Below are positions 30,077-38,766 of a stretch of DNA of 40,909 nt, piece after piece (the first letter of the stretch is position 1; every line of letters begins with the position of its first letter). The stretch is from the NCBI GenBank assembly GCA_964623315.1, contig CAZUSU010000036.1:1-40909 (forward strand). The letters run 5' to 3'. Position numbers and translations under genes: made by a program. The DNA comes from CAZUSU01 sp964623315. GTDB taxonomy: Bacteria > Patescibacteriota > Patescibacteriia > Magasanikbacterales > 2-02-FULL-50-9b. Under the pieces are notes generated by a model, which saw only the letters and a list, made by a program, of their open reading frames with translations, had not been told where the DNA came from and searched no databases.

Positions 30077-30457
30077 TTATTTGATAAGAGGTTTTTCAAG
30101 GCGAAATGTATCGCTTTCGTAAGCACTGCCGCGCCGCGGTCCACAGGTAATGGAAAGCGTCACGGATGGTTTGAGCGCGCGGATAGCGTGTGCCTCGTGC
30201 GCCGGATGAAATAAAATATCACCGGCCTTCAGGCGGTGTGTTTTAATTTTGCCGTTCGGCATTTTTTTTGTTTTGCATTCCACCAATCCGCTGATGATAT
30301 AGTCATACTGTGTCGTTTTTTTGTGATAATGGTTGGCGCGAACGGCCCCCGCAACATAGGTGATCAGGGTGATCGTGTCAATTTTTTCTCCCACCAAGAT
30401 GTCACGAATTTCACCACGCGCATCAATAAAATTTGGACGTTTGTTTATTTTTTTCAT
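30077..30457 (-). CDS. Cupin sugar 3,4-ketoisomerase (WxcM/FdtA-like)
   Basis: 126 residues from the ATG at 30455-30457. Double-stranded beta-helix: FIDARGEIRDIL, ANHYHKKTTQYDYIISGLVEC (cupin motif 1 with the His pair), AGDILFHPAHEAHAIRAL (motif 2) and CGPRRGSAYESDTFRL. Members either isomerise dTDP-4-keto-6-deoxyglucose to the 3-keto form or are sugar-binding cupins. Placement before an aminotransferase fits the FdtA-FdtB order of 3-amino-sugar synthesis. Four-base overlap with the methyltransferase gene stop. Confidence 0.75.
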   Translation of the reverse strand: MKKINKRPNFIDARGEIRDILVGEKIDTITLITYVAGAVRANHYHKKTTQYDYIISGLVECKTKKMPNGKIKTHRLKAGDILFHPAHEAHAIRALKPSVTLSITCGPRRGSAYESDTFRLEKPLIK

Positions 30458-31665
30458 AGAAGATCGCCAGTGTGCGGCACAATAAATGCACAGGGTAAAT
30501 GTTTGAGTTTTTCCGTTAAAAAATCTGCAATGTTCCACGGCAAAATGAGCACGATGTCAACGGAGGCATCCAGTGCGTCATCGTGTTGAATGGGAATGTG
30601 TGACCCCGGCGTAAATTTGCCGACCTTGAGGGGTGATTGGTCCGTGATAAAATCAAGCAGTGACGCGTCAATTTTGCAATAATTGAGCAAGGTGTTTCCT
30701 TTGGTTGCGGCACCCACACCAACGACGCGTTTGCCACTCGCCTTTGCTTCATATAATTGGCGGCACAAATTAAATCGCAGACGCTTAACCCGTTCCATGA
30801 AATCTGCATACGTGGCAGAATCATACAGGCCCGCGGCATGTTCTGCCGCAATGAATTCAGCAACGGCCGGATGTTCAGCGCCGCGTCCCACGTATACGCG
30901 GAGCGACCCACCCATGTATTCCGTGCGTTCAACCCGTACAATAGAAAAATGATGAGTATCAAATAATTTTTTGAGCGCTTGTACGCCAAAATAAGAGATG
31001 TGCTCCAAATAGATTGTGTCAAATTCTGTGTTCTGAACTAAATTGAGCAGATACGGAACTTCAAACACAAAAAAACCGTCGTCAGAGAGGACTTGTGCAA
31101 CGGTTGCGACAAATGATTGTGGCAGAGATGCGTGGTTCAGAACATTTGCACACGTCAAAACTTTTGCCTTGCCACCGGCAATAAATTTTGGTACCGCCGC
31201 GTCGGTAAAAAATTCTGCCACGGTGGGAATGCCTTGTGCGTTTGCCAGTGCCGCAATATTGGGTGCCGGTTCAATTCCTAATATGTTGCATCCCGTTTTT
31301 TGGCGAAATGCCGCCAGCAGGGTGCCGTCATTACTGCCAATATCCATGACCACCTCATTCGCGCTCACAGAAGCAAAATCGGAAATTTCTGCCGCCGCAT
31401 CCGTAAAATGTTTTATGGACACCGTCGAGTTGCCGGTGGTGTAGCTGTAATCAATCTTCTGATAGCGTGTTTCTGCCGGCACCACGTATTCAAGACCGGC
31501 GTAGCCGCAGGCAGAGCACAGCCCCACACACAAGGGGTAGGTTTGTTCAGATTCGTTTAAATATTCGGCAGGTAAAAACGTGTCGGCGATGGGATGAAAA
31601 CCCAAATCAATGATGCGCGTGAGTGTCTGTTTTGCACAGATGCGGCAAAGCGTCAAGTCATTCAT
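30454..31665 (-). CDS. Sugar C-methyltransferase with zinc-binding N terminus
   Basis: 403 residues. N-terminal zinc-ribbon-like module with paired Cys (LCRICAKQTLTRIIDLGFHP, then GLCSACGYAG), SAM domain with VVMDIGSNDGTLLAAF and IEPAPNIA, the segment VFEVPYLLNLVQNTEFDTIYLEHISYF, and the C-terminal Methyltransf_14-type domain (VVGVGAATKGNTLLNYCKI). This is the three-part layout of dTDP-4-keto-sugar C-3 methyltransferases such as TylC3 and NovU. First gene of the minus-strand block, transcribed from a promoter whose -35 is shared with the divergent SDR gene. Confidence 0.88.
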   Translation of the reverse strand: MNDLTLCRICAKQTLTRIIDLGFHPIADTFLPAEYLNESEQTYPLCVGLCSACGYAGLEYVVPAETRYQKIDYSYTTGNSTVSIKHFTDAAAEISDFASVSANEVVMDIGSNDGTLLAAFRQKTGCNILGIEPAPNIAALANAQGIPTVAEFFTDAAVPKFIAGGKAKVLTCANVLNHASLPQSFVATVAQVLSDDGFFVFEVPYLLNLVQNTEFDTIYLEHISYFGVQALKKLFDTHHFSIVRVERTEYMGGSLRVYVGRGAEHPAVAEFIAAEHAAGLYDSATYADFMERVKRLRFNLCRQLYEAKASGKRVVGVGAATKGNTLLNYCKIDASLLDFITDQSPLKVGKFTPGSHIPIQHDDALDASVDIVLILPWNIADFLTEKLKHLPCAFIVPHTGDLL

Positions 31666-31676
31666 ATGCGAATTCC

Positions 31677-31728
31677 ATAGTAACGGATGGTTGGGTGGTT
31701 TGTCAATGAGAAAGCGTCGTGATATTCT
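31677..31728. promoter_or_regulatory. Divergent promoters with a shared -35
   Basis: TTGTCAA at 31700-31706 reads TTGTCA on the plus strand and TTGACA on the minus strand. Plus: 17-base spacer, TATTCT (31723-31728), 11 bases before the ATG at 31740. Minus: 18-base spacer, TACTAT (31677-31682), 11 bases before the methyltransferase ATG. Only one polymerase can use the site at a time. Confidence 0.6.
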
Positions 31729-31739
31729 CTCTATGAACT

Positions 31740-32615
31740 ATGGACACCGTGTTAGTGTTTGGATCTGCCGGCATGTTTGGTAAAGAATGTGTGGCACGAC
31801 TTACGGCAACAACGCCGTGGAACGTTGTTGGTATTGATCGTGCACAATGTGACATTACCGATGCGGCTGGGGTTGACGCCGTCATACACGCACATCAGCC
31901 GCGTGCCGTTATTAATGCGGCGGGGCGTATAGAATTAGGGTGGTGCGAAGAACATCCGGACGAAGCCACTGCGGTTAATGTCGCCGGCGTCAAAAATATT
32001 GCCGCGGCAGTGGCCGCGCGTCCGACACCGACCCACCTGTTTCATATGAGCACCTGTTACGTTTTTGGAGATGAAAAAGATTTGTATACGGAAGATGATG
32101 AACCGCATCCGATGCAAGTATATGGAAAGACAAAATTAGACGGTGAGCGCGCGATGATTAAAATGTTACAGCATACGCCACACCCGTATTTTATTTTTCG
32201 TACGTCATGGCTCTATGCGGCAACTAAAACGTGTTGGATTGATGAGGCGGTCCAGCGCGCCACGCGGGGCGAATCGTACGCGCTCATCGCCGACCAATAT
32301 AATACCGTGACCCGTTGTCGCGACTTGACCGATATGGTCGTTGATTTTATACTGCATGCGCCTTTGGGTGGCTCCGGCGTGTATCATACCGCGGCGCATG
32401 CGGCGGAAAAGGTCAGCAAGTTTGACATTGGTAAGTTTTGTTTGCGCACCCTCGGGCTTGCCGAATCGTTCGTACAACCCATGGCGAGCGCACAACTCAT
32501 TGTGCCACGGCCGCGCGCCGCGCATCTCGCATCGGTGCGCGCCACTATTTTACCGGACTGTTTTACTTCTTTAACTACCTATCTGCATGAGCAGTATGGC
32601 GCAAAAAAATTATAA
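31740..32615 (+). CDS. RmlD-like SDR (dTDP-4-keto-sugar reductase)
   Basis: 291 residues. RmlD family features: VLVFGSAGMFGKECV (GxxGxxG), ID DITD-like CDITDAAGVDAVIHAHQPRAVINAAG, WCEEHPDEATAVNVAGVKNIA, STCYVFGDEKDLYTEDDEPHPMQVYGKTKLDGE with the catalytic Tyr and Lys. It would reduce a 4-keto sugar nucleotide to the final deoxysugar. Opens the second plus-strand block; its end overlaps the next gene by 29 bases if the first ATG there is used. Confidence 0.87.
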   Translation: MDTVLVFGSAGMFGKECVARLTATTPWNVVGIDRAQCDITDAAGVDAVIHAHQPRAVINAAGRIELGWCEEHPDEATAVNVAGVKNIAAAVAARPTPTHLFHMSTCYVFGDEKDLYTEDDEPHPMQVYGKTKLDGERAMIKMLQHTPHPYFIFRTSWLYAATKTCWIDEAVQRATRGESYALIADQYNTVTRCRDLTDMVVDFILHAPLGGSGVYHTAAHAAEKVSKFDIGKFCLRTLGLAESFVQPMASAQLIVPRPRAAHLASVRATILPDCFTSLTTYLHEQYGAKKL

Positions 32616-33810
32616 CAAATTAAAGCAGATTGGTGTGGGCGGCGCTGATATGGGTGCGCGCGAACGTGCCGTGGTAATGGACGTATTAAAAAGTCAGCGT
32701 CTTTCCTATGGCCCCTACTGTAAAAAATTTGAGCATGATTTTTCTGCGCGTCATGGGTGTCGGTTTGGCGTGATGATGAACAGCGGCACCAGTGTGTTGC
32801 ACGCGGCGATTGCCACACTAAAGGAAGTGTATCGATGGAAAGACGGCGACGAGGTGCTGTGTCCGTCGCTCACTTTTGTTGCCACGTCCAACATGGTGAT
32901 CATGAATAATTTGAAGCCGGTGTTTGTGGACATTGATGCGCGCGAATACAACATGGATCCGGCGTTGATTGAGGCAAAAATTACCCCACGGACGCGCGCC
33001 ATTGTGGTGGTGCATCTCTTTGGGCAATCAGCGCGCATGGACGTCATCATGAAAATTGCGCGCGCGCATAAGTTGCGGGTGATTGAGGATTCGTGCGAGA
33101 CGGTGTTTGCCTCATATAATAATCGGTCTGTTGGTTCATGGGGAGACATCAGTTGTTTTTCTACCTATGTGGCGCATGTGTTGATTACTGGCGTCGGCGG
33201 CGTCGGGTGCACCAACAATCCGCGCTACTATGAATTGATGCGGAGTTTTATTAATCACGGGCGAGATGCGTCCTATATCAGCATGGACGACGATAAAAAA
33301 TCAGATCCGCGCGCCGTGGAACGCGTTATTATGAATCGTTTTGTGTTTCGTCGGATTGGCCATAGTTTTCGTGTGTCAGAATTGGAAGGCGCGCTCGGTG
33401 TGGCGCAATTAGAGCGTGCAGAAAAAATTGTGGCGGCGCGGCGTGCTCATGTTGCGCGATTACGTGAATTGCTGAAGCCCTATGAAAAGTGGGTTCAGTT
33501 GCCCACGTGGCCGGTCCAAAGTCAGCCGGTGTATATGGTATTCCCGATGGTACTACAACCGGATTGCGGTTTTACGCGGCGCGATATAATTCTATTTTTA
33601 GAGCAACGGGGCATTGAAACGCGTGAAATGATGCCGCTATTAAATCAGCCGGCTTATAAAAAATTGTTTGGCAACATTGAAAAAAAATATCCGGTGGCAC
33701 AATGGATTAATTCACACGGATTTTATATCGGTTGTCATCCAAAAATTGGTGCGGCGCAACTGCGCGTGGTGGCACAGGCGTTTAAGGAATTTTTTGCCGC
33801 ACAAAAATAA
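32587..33810 (+). CDS. DegT-family PLP enzyme without the Schiff-base lysine (predicted sugar 3-dehydratase)
   Basis: 407 residues of the DegT/DnrJ/EryC1/StrS fold: MMNSGTSVLHAAIATLKEVY, CPSLTFVATSNMV, IVVVHLFGQSARMD, VIEDSCETVFASYNNRSVG. At the position of the PLP lysine the sequence reads FSTYVAHVLITGVGG, with His197 instead of Lys. Lysine-to-histidine exchange is known in the 3-dehydratases ColD and RfbH/E1, which make 3,6-dideoxy sugars; later segments (RFVFRRIGHSFRVSELEGALGVAQL) also resemble RfbH. ColD uses the product of GDP-mannose dehydratase, which is encoded 3 kb downstream. An ATG nine bases on (32596) is an alternative start. Confidence 0.85.
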   Translation: MSSMAQKNYNKLKQIGVGGADMGARERAVVMDVLKSQRLSYGPYCKKFEHDFSARHGCRFGVMMNSGTSVLHAAIATLKEVYRWKDGDEVLCPSLTFVATSNMVIMNNLKPVFVDIDAREYNMDPALIEAKITPRTRAIVVVHLFGQSARMDVIMKIARAHKLRVIEDSCETVFASYNNRSVGSWGDISCFSTYVAHVLITGVGGVGCTNNPRYYELMRSFINHGRDASYISMDDDKKSDPRAVERVIMNRFVFRRIGHSFRVSELEGALGVAQLERAEKIVAARRAHVARLRELLKPYEKWVQLPTWPVQSQPVYMVFPMVLQPDCGFTRRDIILFLEQRGIETREMMPLLNQPAYKKLFGNIEKKYPVAQWINSHGFYIGCHPKIGAAQLRVVAQAFKEFFAAQK

Positions 33811-33813
33811 ATT

Positions 33814-34536
33814 ATGATAGAGGCGCTACGCCCCACACTGTCCATTGTTTTGCCGACCTATAAAGAGGCGCCCAATTTGCGCGAACTCGTCCCGCGCATT
33901 GAGGAGGCGTTTGCGCAGGTGATGTTTGAGCTAATTATTGTTGATGATAATTCAAAGGACGGTACCGCAGAACTTGTCGCGCGTCTGCAGGAACAATATC
34001 AGAACATTATTTTGCTCCAGCGGCCAAAACCAACGGGCATTGGGTCCGCCATTCGCGATGGCTATAATAGTGCGCGTGGCGAATTTATATTGTCATCAGA
34101 TGCAGACCAAAGTTTTTCTGTTGCTGATATGATGCGTTTGTATCAAAAAATTCAGGAAGGGTATGACTTGGTATTGGGGTGTCGACACGGTGATGGCGGG
34201 GGATACGAGCGGCGTTCTCCTGCGGTGAAAATAAAATATGTGTTGAGTCGCACGGGTAATTTTGTCATTCGTAATTTAAGCGGATTGGGGGTGCAGGATT
34301 TTTCTGCCAATTTTCGCGTTATTCGGCGCGATGCATGGGAACGCATAGAGACGCGCGAAAACACCAATTCGTTATTATTTGAAATGGTGGCCAAGGCGGT
34401 ACGTGCCGGTTGTCGGGTCACGGAAATACCGGTCATCTTTTCGGAACGTAAATTTGGTCAGTCAAAATTAAACATGTGGAAGGAGGGGCCGAAGTTTTTG
34501 GTTAAGTTTATTAAATATCGGTGGCTGGACCTATGA
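33814..34536 (+). CDS. Polyprenol-phosphate glycosyltransferase (GT2, DPM1-like)
   Basis: 240 residues. LSIVLPTYKEAPNLRELVPRI, LIIVDDNSKDGTAELV, GIGSAIRDGYNSARGEFILSSDADQSF with the DxD motif (DAD), and RKFGQSKLNMWKEGPKFLVKFI near the end, the usual pattern of dolichol-phosphate mannose synthase-type enzymes that load a sugar on a lipid phosphate carrier. No C-terminal membrane domain. Three bases after the previous stop, and ATGA overlap with the next gene. Confidence 0.9.
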   Translation: MIEALRPTLSIVLPTYKEAPNLRELVPRIEEAFAQVMFELIIVDDNSKDGTAELVARLQEQYQNIILLQRPKPTGIGSAIRDGYNSARGEFILSSDADQSFSVADMMRLYQKIQEGYDLVLGCRHGDGGGYERRSPAVKIKYVLSRTGNFVIRNLSGLGVQDFSANFRVIRRDAWERIETRENTNSLLFEMVAKAVRAGCRVTEIPVIFSERKFGQSKLNMWKEGPKFLVKFIKYRWLDL

Positions 34537-35639
34537 AGGTGTCATTGGCCGAAGTGGTTTTGGGAGAGAAAGAGCGCATCGCCATTCTTGCCGCATTTGA
34601 TGCGCGGCAAATTTCTTCTTATGGAGCGTATGTAGAAAAATTTGAAGAGCGGTGCAGAGCGGTAACGGCGCGCGCGCATGCAGTGAGTTGCACCAACGGC
34701 ACCGTGGCGCTGGAGTTGGCGTTGCGCGCCAGTGGCGTGGGGGTCGGTGATGAAGTGATTTGCCCCACCTTTACTTTTTCCGGTACGGCGGCCGCCATCA
34801 TTCACGTGGGCGCGGTGCCCGTACTCGTGGATGCAGATCCGGACACGTGGTGCCTGTCACCGGACGCAGTTAAACGCGCCGTCACGAGGCAAACGAAAGC
34901 GGTAATTTCCGTTGATGTGTTTGGTGTGCCGTGTGATTATCTCGTGCTGGAAAAATGGTGTCAGGATACAAATTTATTTTTGATTGAAGATGCGGCCGAA
35001 GCGGTGGGCGCAACGCAAGCCGGTCGTGTCTGTGGTTCGTTTGGTACCATTTCCACCCTTTCTTTTTACGAAAATAAAATTATTACCGCCGGAGAAGGAG
35101 GTGTCTGTGTGACCGATGATGCATCGTTAGCCGCGCGCATCACACAATTAAAAAATCACGGCGCGCGCGCCGGCGCGCATGGTGTGTTTGACATCGCTGG
35201 CTATAATTATCGCATGACCAATATACCCGCAGCCATTGCCTGCGCACAATTTGAACAGCATGCGGATTTTGCGGCGCGACGCGGCGCTACGGATGCCCAA
35301 TATCGCGCGGCACTCGGTGGTTGCGCCGGCGTTACGTTTCAAGCAATCCCTCCGAATTCGCAATCATCTCATTGGATGACCGGTATTTTATTTGAGGGTA
35401 ATGTTACGGCGCTTGTTGCGGCGTTAGCCGCTGACGATATAGAGACGCGTCGGTTTTTTCTTCCTATTCATGCCCAGCCCTACGCCGCGACGTGGCCATC
35501 GCGCAACGAGTTTCCTGTTGCAGAACGGCTTTATGCGCGCGGTCTTTGCTTGCCAAACGGTAACACCACTACGCCCGAGCAAGTGGCGTATGTCTGCGAG
35601 CGGTTGATGGCGCATATTGCCACGCTGGCCGTTTCGTGA
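34533..35639 (+). CDS. DegT-family sugar aminotransferase
   Basis: 368 residues from the ATG at 34533, which overlaps the upstream stop as ATGA. PLP lysine Lys182 is present in LSFYENKIITAGEGG; CTNGTVALELALRASGVGVGDEVICPTFTFSG, SVDVFGVPCDYLVLE, IEDAAEAVGATQAGRVCGSFG and LPNGNTTTPEQVAYV fit GDP-perosamine synthase and related enzymes. Directly upstream of gmd, whose product GDP-4-keto-6-deoxymannose is the perosamine synthase substrate, so this is the best candidate for that step. Confidence 0.88.
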   Translation: MKVSLAEVVLGEKERIAILAAFDARQISSYGAYVEKFEERCRAVTARAHAVSCTNGTVALELALRASGVGVGDEVICPTFTFSGTAAAIIHVGAVPVLVDADPDTWCLSPDAVKRAVTRQTKAVISVDVFGVPCDYLVLEKWCQDTNLFLIEDAAEAVGATQAGRVCGSFGTISTLSFYENKIITAGEGGVCVTDDASLAARITQLKNHGARAGAHGVFDIAGYNYRMTNIPAAIACAQFEQHADFAARRGATDAQYRAALGGCAGVTFQAIPPNSQSSHWMTGILFEGNVTALVAALAADDIETRRFFLPIHAQPYAATWPSRNEFPVAERLYARGLCLPNGNTTTPEQVAYVCERLMAHIATLAVS

Positions 35640-35653
35640 TAGGATTTCTTTAT

Positions 35654-36652
35654 ATGAAAACGGCATTAATTACCGGCATTACCGGCCAAGACGGCGCGTA
35701 TTTGGCAAAATTTTTATTGAGTAAGGGCTATAAAGTGTATGGGACGTATCGGCGCGCCAGCACGCGCAATTTTTGGCGCTTACATTATTTGGGCGTTAAG
35801 GGTCAGATAGAATTGCTCCCCATGGATTTGCTTGACCAGACGTCCATCATTATGGCGCTCAAAAAAGCAGAGCCGGACGAAGTATATAATTTGGCCGCGC
35901 AAAGTTTTGTGGGGGAATCATTTGATGAAGCCATTGCCACGGGAGAAATTTCCGGCCTCGGTGTCGTGCGCATGTTGGATTCCATTCGTATCGTTAATCC
36001 GCGCATTAAATTTTATCAGGCAAGCACAAGCGAAATGTTTGGCAATGTCCCGCCGCCTCAAAACGAAGAAACGGCAATGAAGCCGGATAGCCCCTATGCG
36101 GCTGCAAAATTGTACGGCCATTGGGTCACCAAAAATTATCGTGTCGGCTATAATTTATTTACGTGCACCGGCATCCTGTTTAATCATGAGTCACCCATCC
36201 GCGGCATTGATTTTGTCACCAAAAAAATTAGCGACGGCGTGGCGCGCGTTAAAATGGGGTATATCAACTCCATTCCGCTCGGAAATTTGGAGGCGCGGCG
36301 TGATTGGGGCTTTGCCGGCGATTATGTGGAAGCGATGTGGATGATGATGCAGAACGACGTTCCCGATGATTATGTGGTGGCCACAGGCGAAAGTCACTCG
36401 GTGCGTGATTTTTGTCGCGAGGCGTTTGCCTATGTCGGATTAAATTTTGAAGATCACATTACCGTGGATAAAAAGTTTATGCGTCCGCGTGATGTGATGC
36501 ATTTGGAAGGCGACGCTTCAAAAGCGCGGCGCGAATTAGGATGGCAACCGCGCACCACGTTTCGCGAGTTAGTGCATCTCATGGTGGATGCTGATATTGA
36601 AAAATATAAAAATCAAATGTCGTTCGCTGAGCACTTCATGAAGCATATCTAA
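35654..36652 (+). CDS. gmd: GDP-mannose 4,6-dehydratase
   Basis: Converts GDP-mannose to GDP-4-keto-6-deoxymannose. 332 residues from the ATG at 35654, chosen because TALITGITGQDGAYLAKFLL follows at once. Other signatures: YGTYRRASTRNFWRL, NLAAQSFVGESFDEA, QASTSEMFGNVP (Thr-Ser-Glu of the active site), PDSPYAAAKLYGHWVTKNYR (Tyr and Lys), GILFNHESPIRG and RRDWGFAGDYVEAMWMMMQ. These are specific for GMD. Placed between an aminotransferase and a glycosyltransferase gene; manC at 12141 would make its substrate. Confidence 0.95.
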   Translation: MKTALITGITGQDGAYLAKFLLSKGYKVYGTYRRASTRNFWRLHYLGVKGQIELLPMDLLDQTSIIMALKKAEPDEVYNLAAQSFVGESFDEAIATGEISGLGVVRMLDSIRIVNPRIKFYQASTSEMFGNVPPPQNEETAMKPDSPYAAAKLYGHWVTKNYRVGYNLFTCTGILFNHESPIRGIDFVTKKISDGVARVKMGYINSIPLGNLEARRDWGFAGDYVEAMWMMMQNDVPDDYVVATGESHSVRDFCREAFAYVGLNFEDHITVDKKFMRPRDVMHLEGDASKARRELGWQPRTTFRELVHLMVDADIEKYKNQMSFAEHFMKHI

Positions 36653-37699
36653 ATGCGACTGCTCATCATTACACAAAAAATTGATCGCGATGATACGGTG
36701 CTGGGGTTTATGCATCGTTGGGTTGAAGATTTTGCCGGCGCGTTTAAGCGTGTCAGTGTGTTGTGTTTGCAGAGCGGTCGCGTGGAGTTACCGCCAGAGG
36801 TGCCGGTATATTCTTTAGGTAAAGAGCGACAGCAAAATCGCCTTCGGTATCTCATAAATTTTTATCGCGTGATTATAGGTCAGACAAACACGTACGATGA
36901 AGTGTTTGTGCACATGAATCCGGAATATGTTTTATGGGGTTGGGCGTGGTGGCGCATGACCGGCAAGAAAATTGTGTTGTGGTATAACCATCCGGTGGGG
37001 TCGCTGTCCGCGCGCGTCGCACGCTGTTTGGTGGATCGGGTGGTGTGCACCTCGCCGTTTGCGTACGCCATGCGCTGGCAGGGGACGGAGCGTATGCCCG
37101 TTGGCGTTGATACGAATCAGTTTTCACCGCGCGGGCCGTATAAACGCAATCGCGTGGTGTACGTGGGCCGCCTGTCGCCGGTAAAAAAAATTGAACTGCT
37201 CATTGATGCGGCAAAAATTTTGCAGGATCGGGGGTGTGACGTGGCGATTCAGGTGTATGGTAATCCAACGGACGCAGACACGGCGTATGCCCGCGCCATA
37301 CAAGAACGTGCCGCGCCGCAGGTCGCGGCCGGAATCATTTCGTTTCATGCGGGTGTTTTGCATGATGCGTTGCCGGAAATTTTTTCTGCCGCACACGTTG
37401 TGGTGAATATGACGCCGACCGGCTCCTTTGATAAGACGATAATTGAAGCGATGGCGTGTGAGCGGCTCGTACTGGTGTCAAACCGCGCGCTTGCCGGCGT
37501 CATACCACCGGAATGCCTTTTTGAACAGAATAGTGCGCGTGCATTAGCCGACCAATTACAAATAATCCTCGGCTGGTCTGCCGAGGATAGTGATTGTGCA
37601 GGAAAAAAAATGCGCGCGTACGCCGTGCAGGACGAAAGTCTCTCTGAGCTTACCAAAAAGTTACACGACCTTTTTAGCAAGCTTCGCGAGCGTCTTTGA
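36653..37699 (+). CDS. Glycosyltransferase family 4 (GT-B)
   Basis: 348 residues, start codon directly after the gmd stop. MRLLIITQKIDRDDTVLGFMHRWVEDFAGAF opening, donor domain RVVYVGRLSPVKKIELLIDAAKIL, and MTPTGSFDKTIIEAMACERLVLVSN with the E-x7-E region. Probably transfers the GDP-linked deoxy sugar made by the neighbouring enzymes. Last gene of the glycan locus; about 130 bases without a gene follow before the next promoter, in which I see repeated GCGCGTGC (about 37703-37710 and 37721-37728) but no clear terminator. Confidence 0.9.
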   Translation: MRLLIITQKIDRDDTVLGFMHRWVEDFAGAFKRVSVLCLQSGRVELPPEVPVYSLGKERQQNRLRYLINFYRVIIGQTNTYDEVFVHMNPEYVLWGWAWWRMTGKKIVLWYNHPVGSLSARVARCLVDRVVCTSPFAYAMRWQGTERMPVGVDTNQFSPRGPYKRNRVVYVGRLSPVKKIELLIDAAKILQDRGCDVAIQVYGNPTDADTAYARAIQERAAPQVAAGIISFHAGVLHDALPEIFSAAHVVVNMTPTGSFDKTIIEAMACERLVLVSNRALAGVIPPECLFEQNSARALADQLQIILGWSAEDSDCAGKKMRAYAVQDESLSELTKKLHDLFSKLRERL

Positions 37700-37828
37700 A
37701 CAGCGCGTGCAAACCATCATGCGCGTGCCGAGCAGGGTGCGCGGTTGCAAGTTAATGCCGATCCAGCGTTTTGTTTGGATATTTGAGTGACTGCGCGAAG
37801 CGCCGCGCGTGGGGCCGCGGGAACATAA

Positions 37829-37857
37829 TTTACAGTTTTGTGCCATAGTGGTACGAT
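37829..37857 (+). promoter_or_regulatory. Promoter of the M50 protease gene
   Basis: TTTACA at 37829-37834, 17-base spacer, TACGAT at 37852-37857 (same -10 as pgk). Leader about 35 bases. Confidence 0.5.
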
Positions 37858-37897
37858 GAGAATATCACGTGCCTATTAATTTGGCAAGTTTCCTTCT

Positions 37898-38497
37898 ATG
37901 CAGTTGGTGTTGGATATCATCGTCATAATTTTTTCTGCCATTTTGCACGAAGTTGCCCACGGATACGCCGCGTTGTGGCTGGGGGACAAGACGGCTCTTC
38001 ATGCGGGACGCCTCACGCTTGATCCGCGTAAACATTTGGATCCGGTTGGGTCCGTACTTGTGCCCGTTGTTTTATACATTGTGTCAGCCGGAACATTTTT
38101 CTTTGCGGCGGCAAAACCGGTGCCGTTTAATCCGTATAATTTGCGACTGGCCAAATGGGGACCGGCAATCGTTGGCGCGGCCGGACCACTCATGAACCTC
38201 CTGCTCGCGGGGTGCATCGCGGTGCTCGTACGTTTTATTTCATCGGACATGGGCGCGGCGCAATTTTTGGTACGCGTCATGGCAATCAACGTATCGCTCG
38301 CCGTGTTTAATTTAATCCCTATTCCGCCGCTGGATGGATCGCGCGTATTGTTTGCGCTCCTGCCATCGCGGTTTGAAAAATATCAGATCCTGCTGGAGCG
38401 CTGGGGTTTTTTTATTGTTTTAATTTTTGTTTTTTATTGGTCAAGTTTATTGACCGCGCCCATCCTGTGGATTATGAAGTGGTTATTGCCGTATTGA
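37898..38497 (+). CDS. M50-family site-2 intramembrane protease
   Basis: 199-residue membrane metalloprotease with about five helices. Zinc site HEVAHGYAALWLGD (His17, Glu18, His21) in the first helix and the third ligand motif NLIPIPPLDGSRVLFALLP. It is the compact YwhC/Rip3-like form without PDZ domain. Such proteases cut membrane-bound regulators or process proteins in the bilayer; target unknown. The 3' end overlaps the convergent GIY-YIG gene by 26 bases. Confidence 0.92.
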   Translation: MQLVLDIIVIIFSAILHEVAHGYAALWLGDKTALHAGRLTLDPRKHLDPVGSVLVPVVLYIVSAGTFFFAAAKPVPFNPYNLRLAKWGPAIVGAAGPLMNLLLAGCIAVLVRFISSDMGAAQFLVRVMAINVSLAVFNLIPIPPLDGSRVLFALLPSRFEKYQILLERWGFFIVLIFVFYWSSLLTAPILWIMKWLLPY

Positions 38498-38729
38498 GCA
38501 TTTTATTTTTTTTCGCACGCGTCAACTGTTTAATTCGGTGCTCTGTTTTGAGCGCAGCAGATGCGGTTTTAAATTTTTTTGTGTACACCAATTCAACCGG
38601 TCGGCGCGTGCGCGTATATTTTGCGCCACGCTTTGACGAATTATGTTCAGCGAGGCGGCGTGCGATATTGGTGGTAATGCCGGTGTAAAGCGTGCCGTCG
38701 GCGCAGAGGAGAATATATAGATGGTACAT
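38472..38729 (-). CDS. GIY-YIG domain protein (YhbQ/UPF0213 type)
   Basis: 85 residues from the ATG at 38727-38729. Consists of one GIY-YIG nuclease domain: MYHLYILLCADGTLYTGIT (YIL, YTG), ARRLAEHNSSKRGAKYTRTRRPVELVY with the conserved Arg, then AALKTEHRIKQLTRAKK with the conserved Glu. The stand-alone family is widespread and proposed to act in DNA repair. A TATAAT on the minus strand (38736-38741) lies six bases before the ATG, so the mRNA should be leaderless. Confidence 0.92.
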   Translation of the reverse strand: MYHLYILLCADGTLYTGITTNIARRLAEHNSSKRGAKYTRTRRPVELVYTKKFKTASAALKTEHRIKQLTRAKKNKMLNTAITTS

Positions 38730-38766
38730 GGTGTTATTATACTCTCCCACACAGGTTTAAGAGTGA

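Noticed and set aside
37700..37828. A gene or terminator between the last glycosyltransferase and the M50 gene
   Set aside because: Only short frames and weak GC-rich repeats; no start signal, no family similarity and no stem with a T-run.
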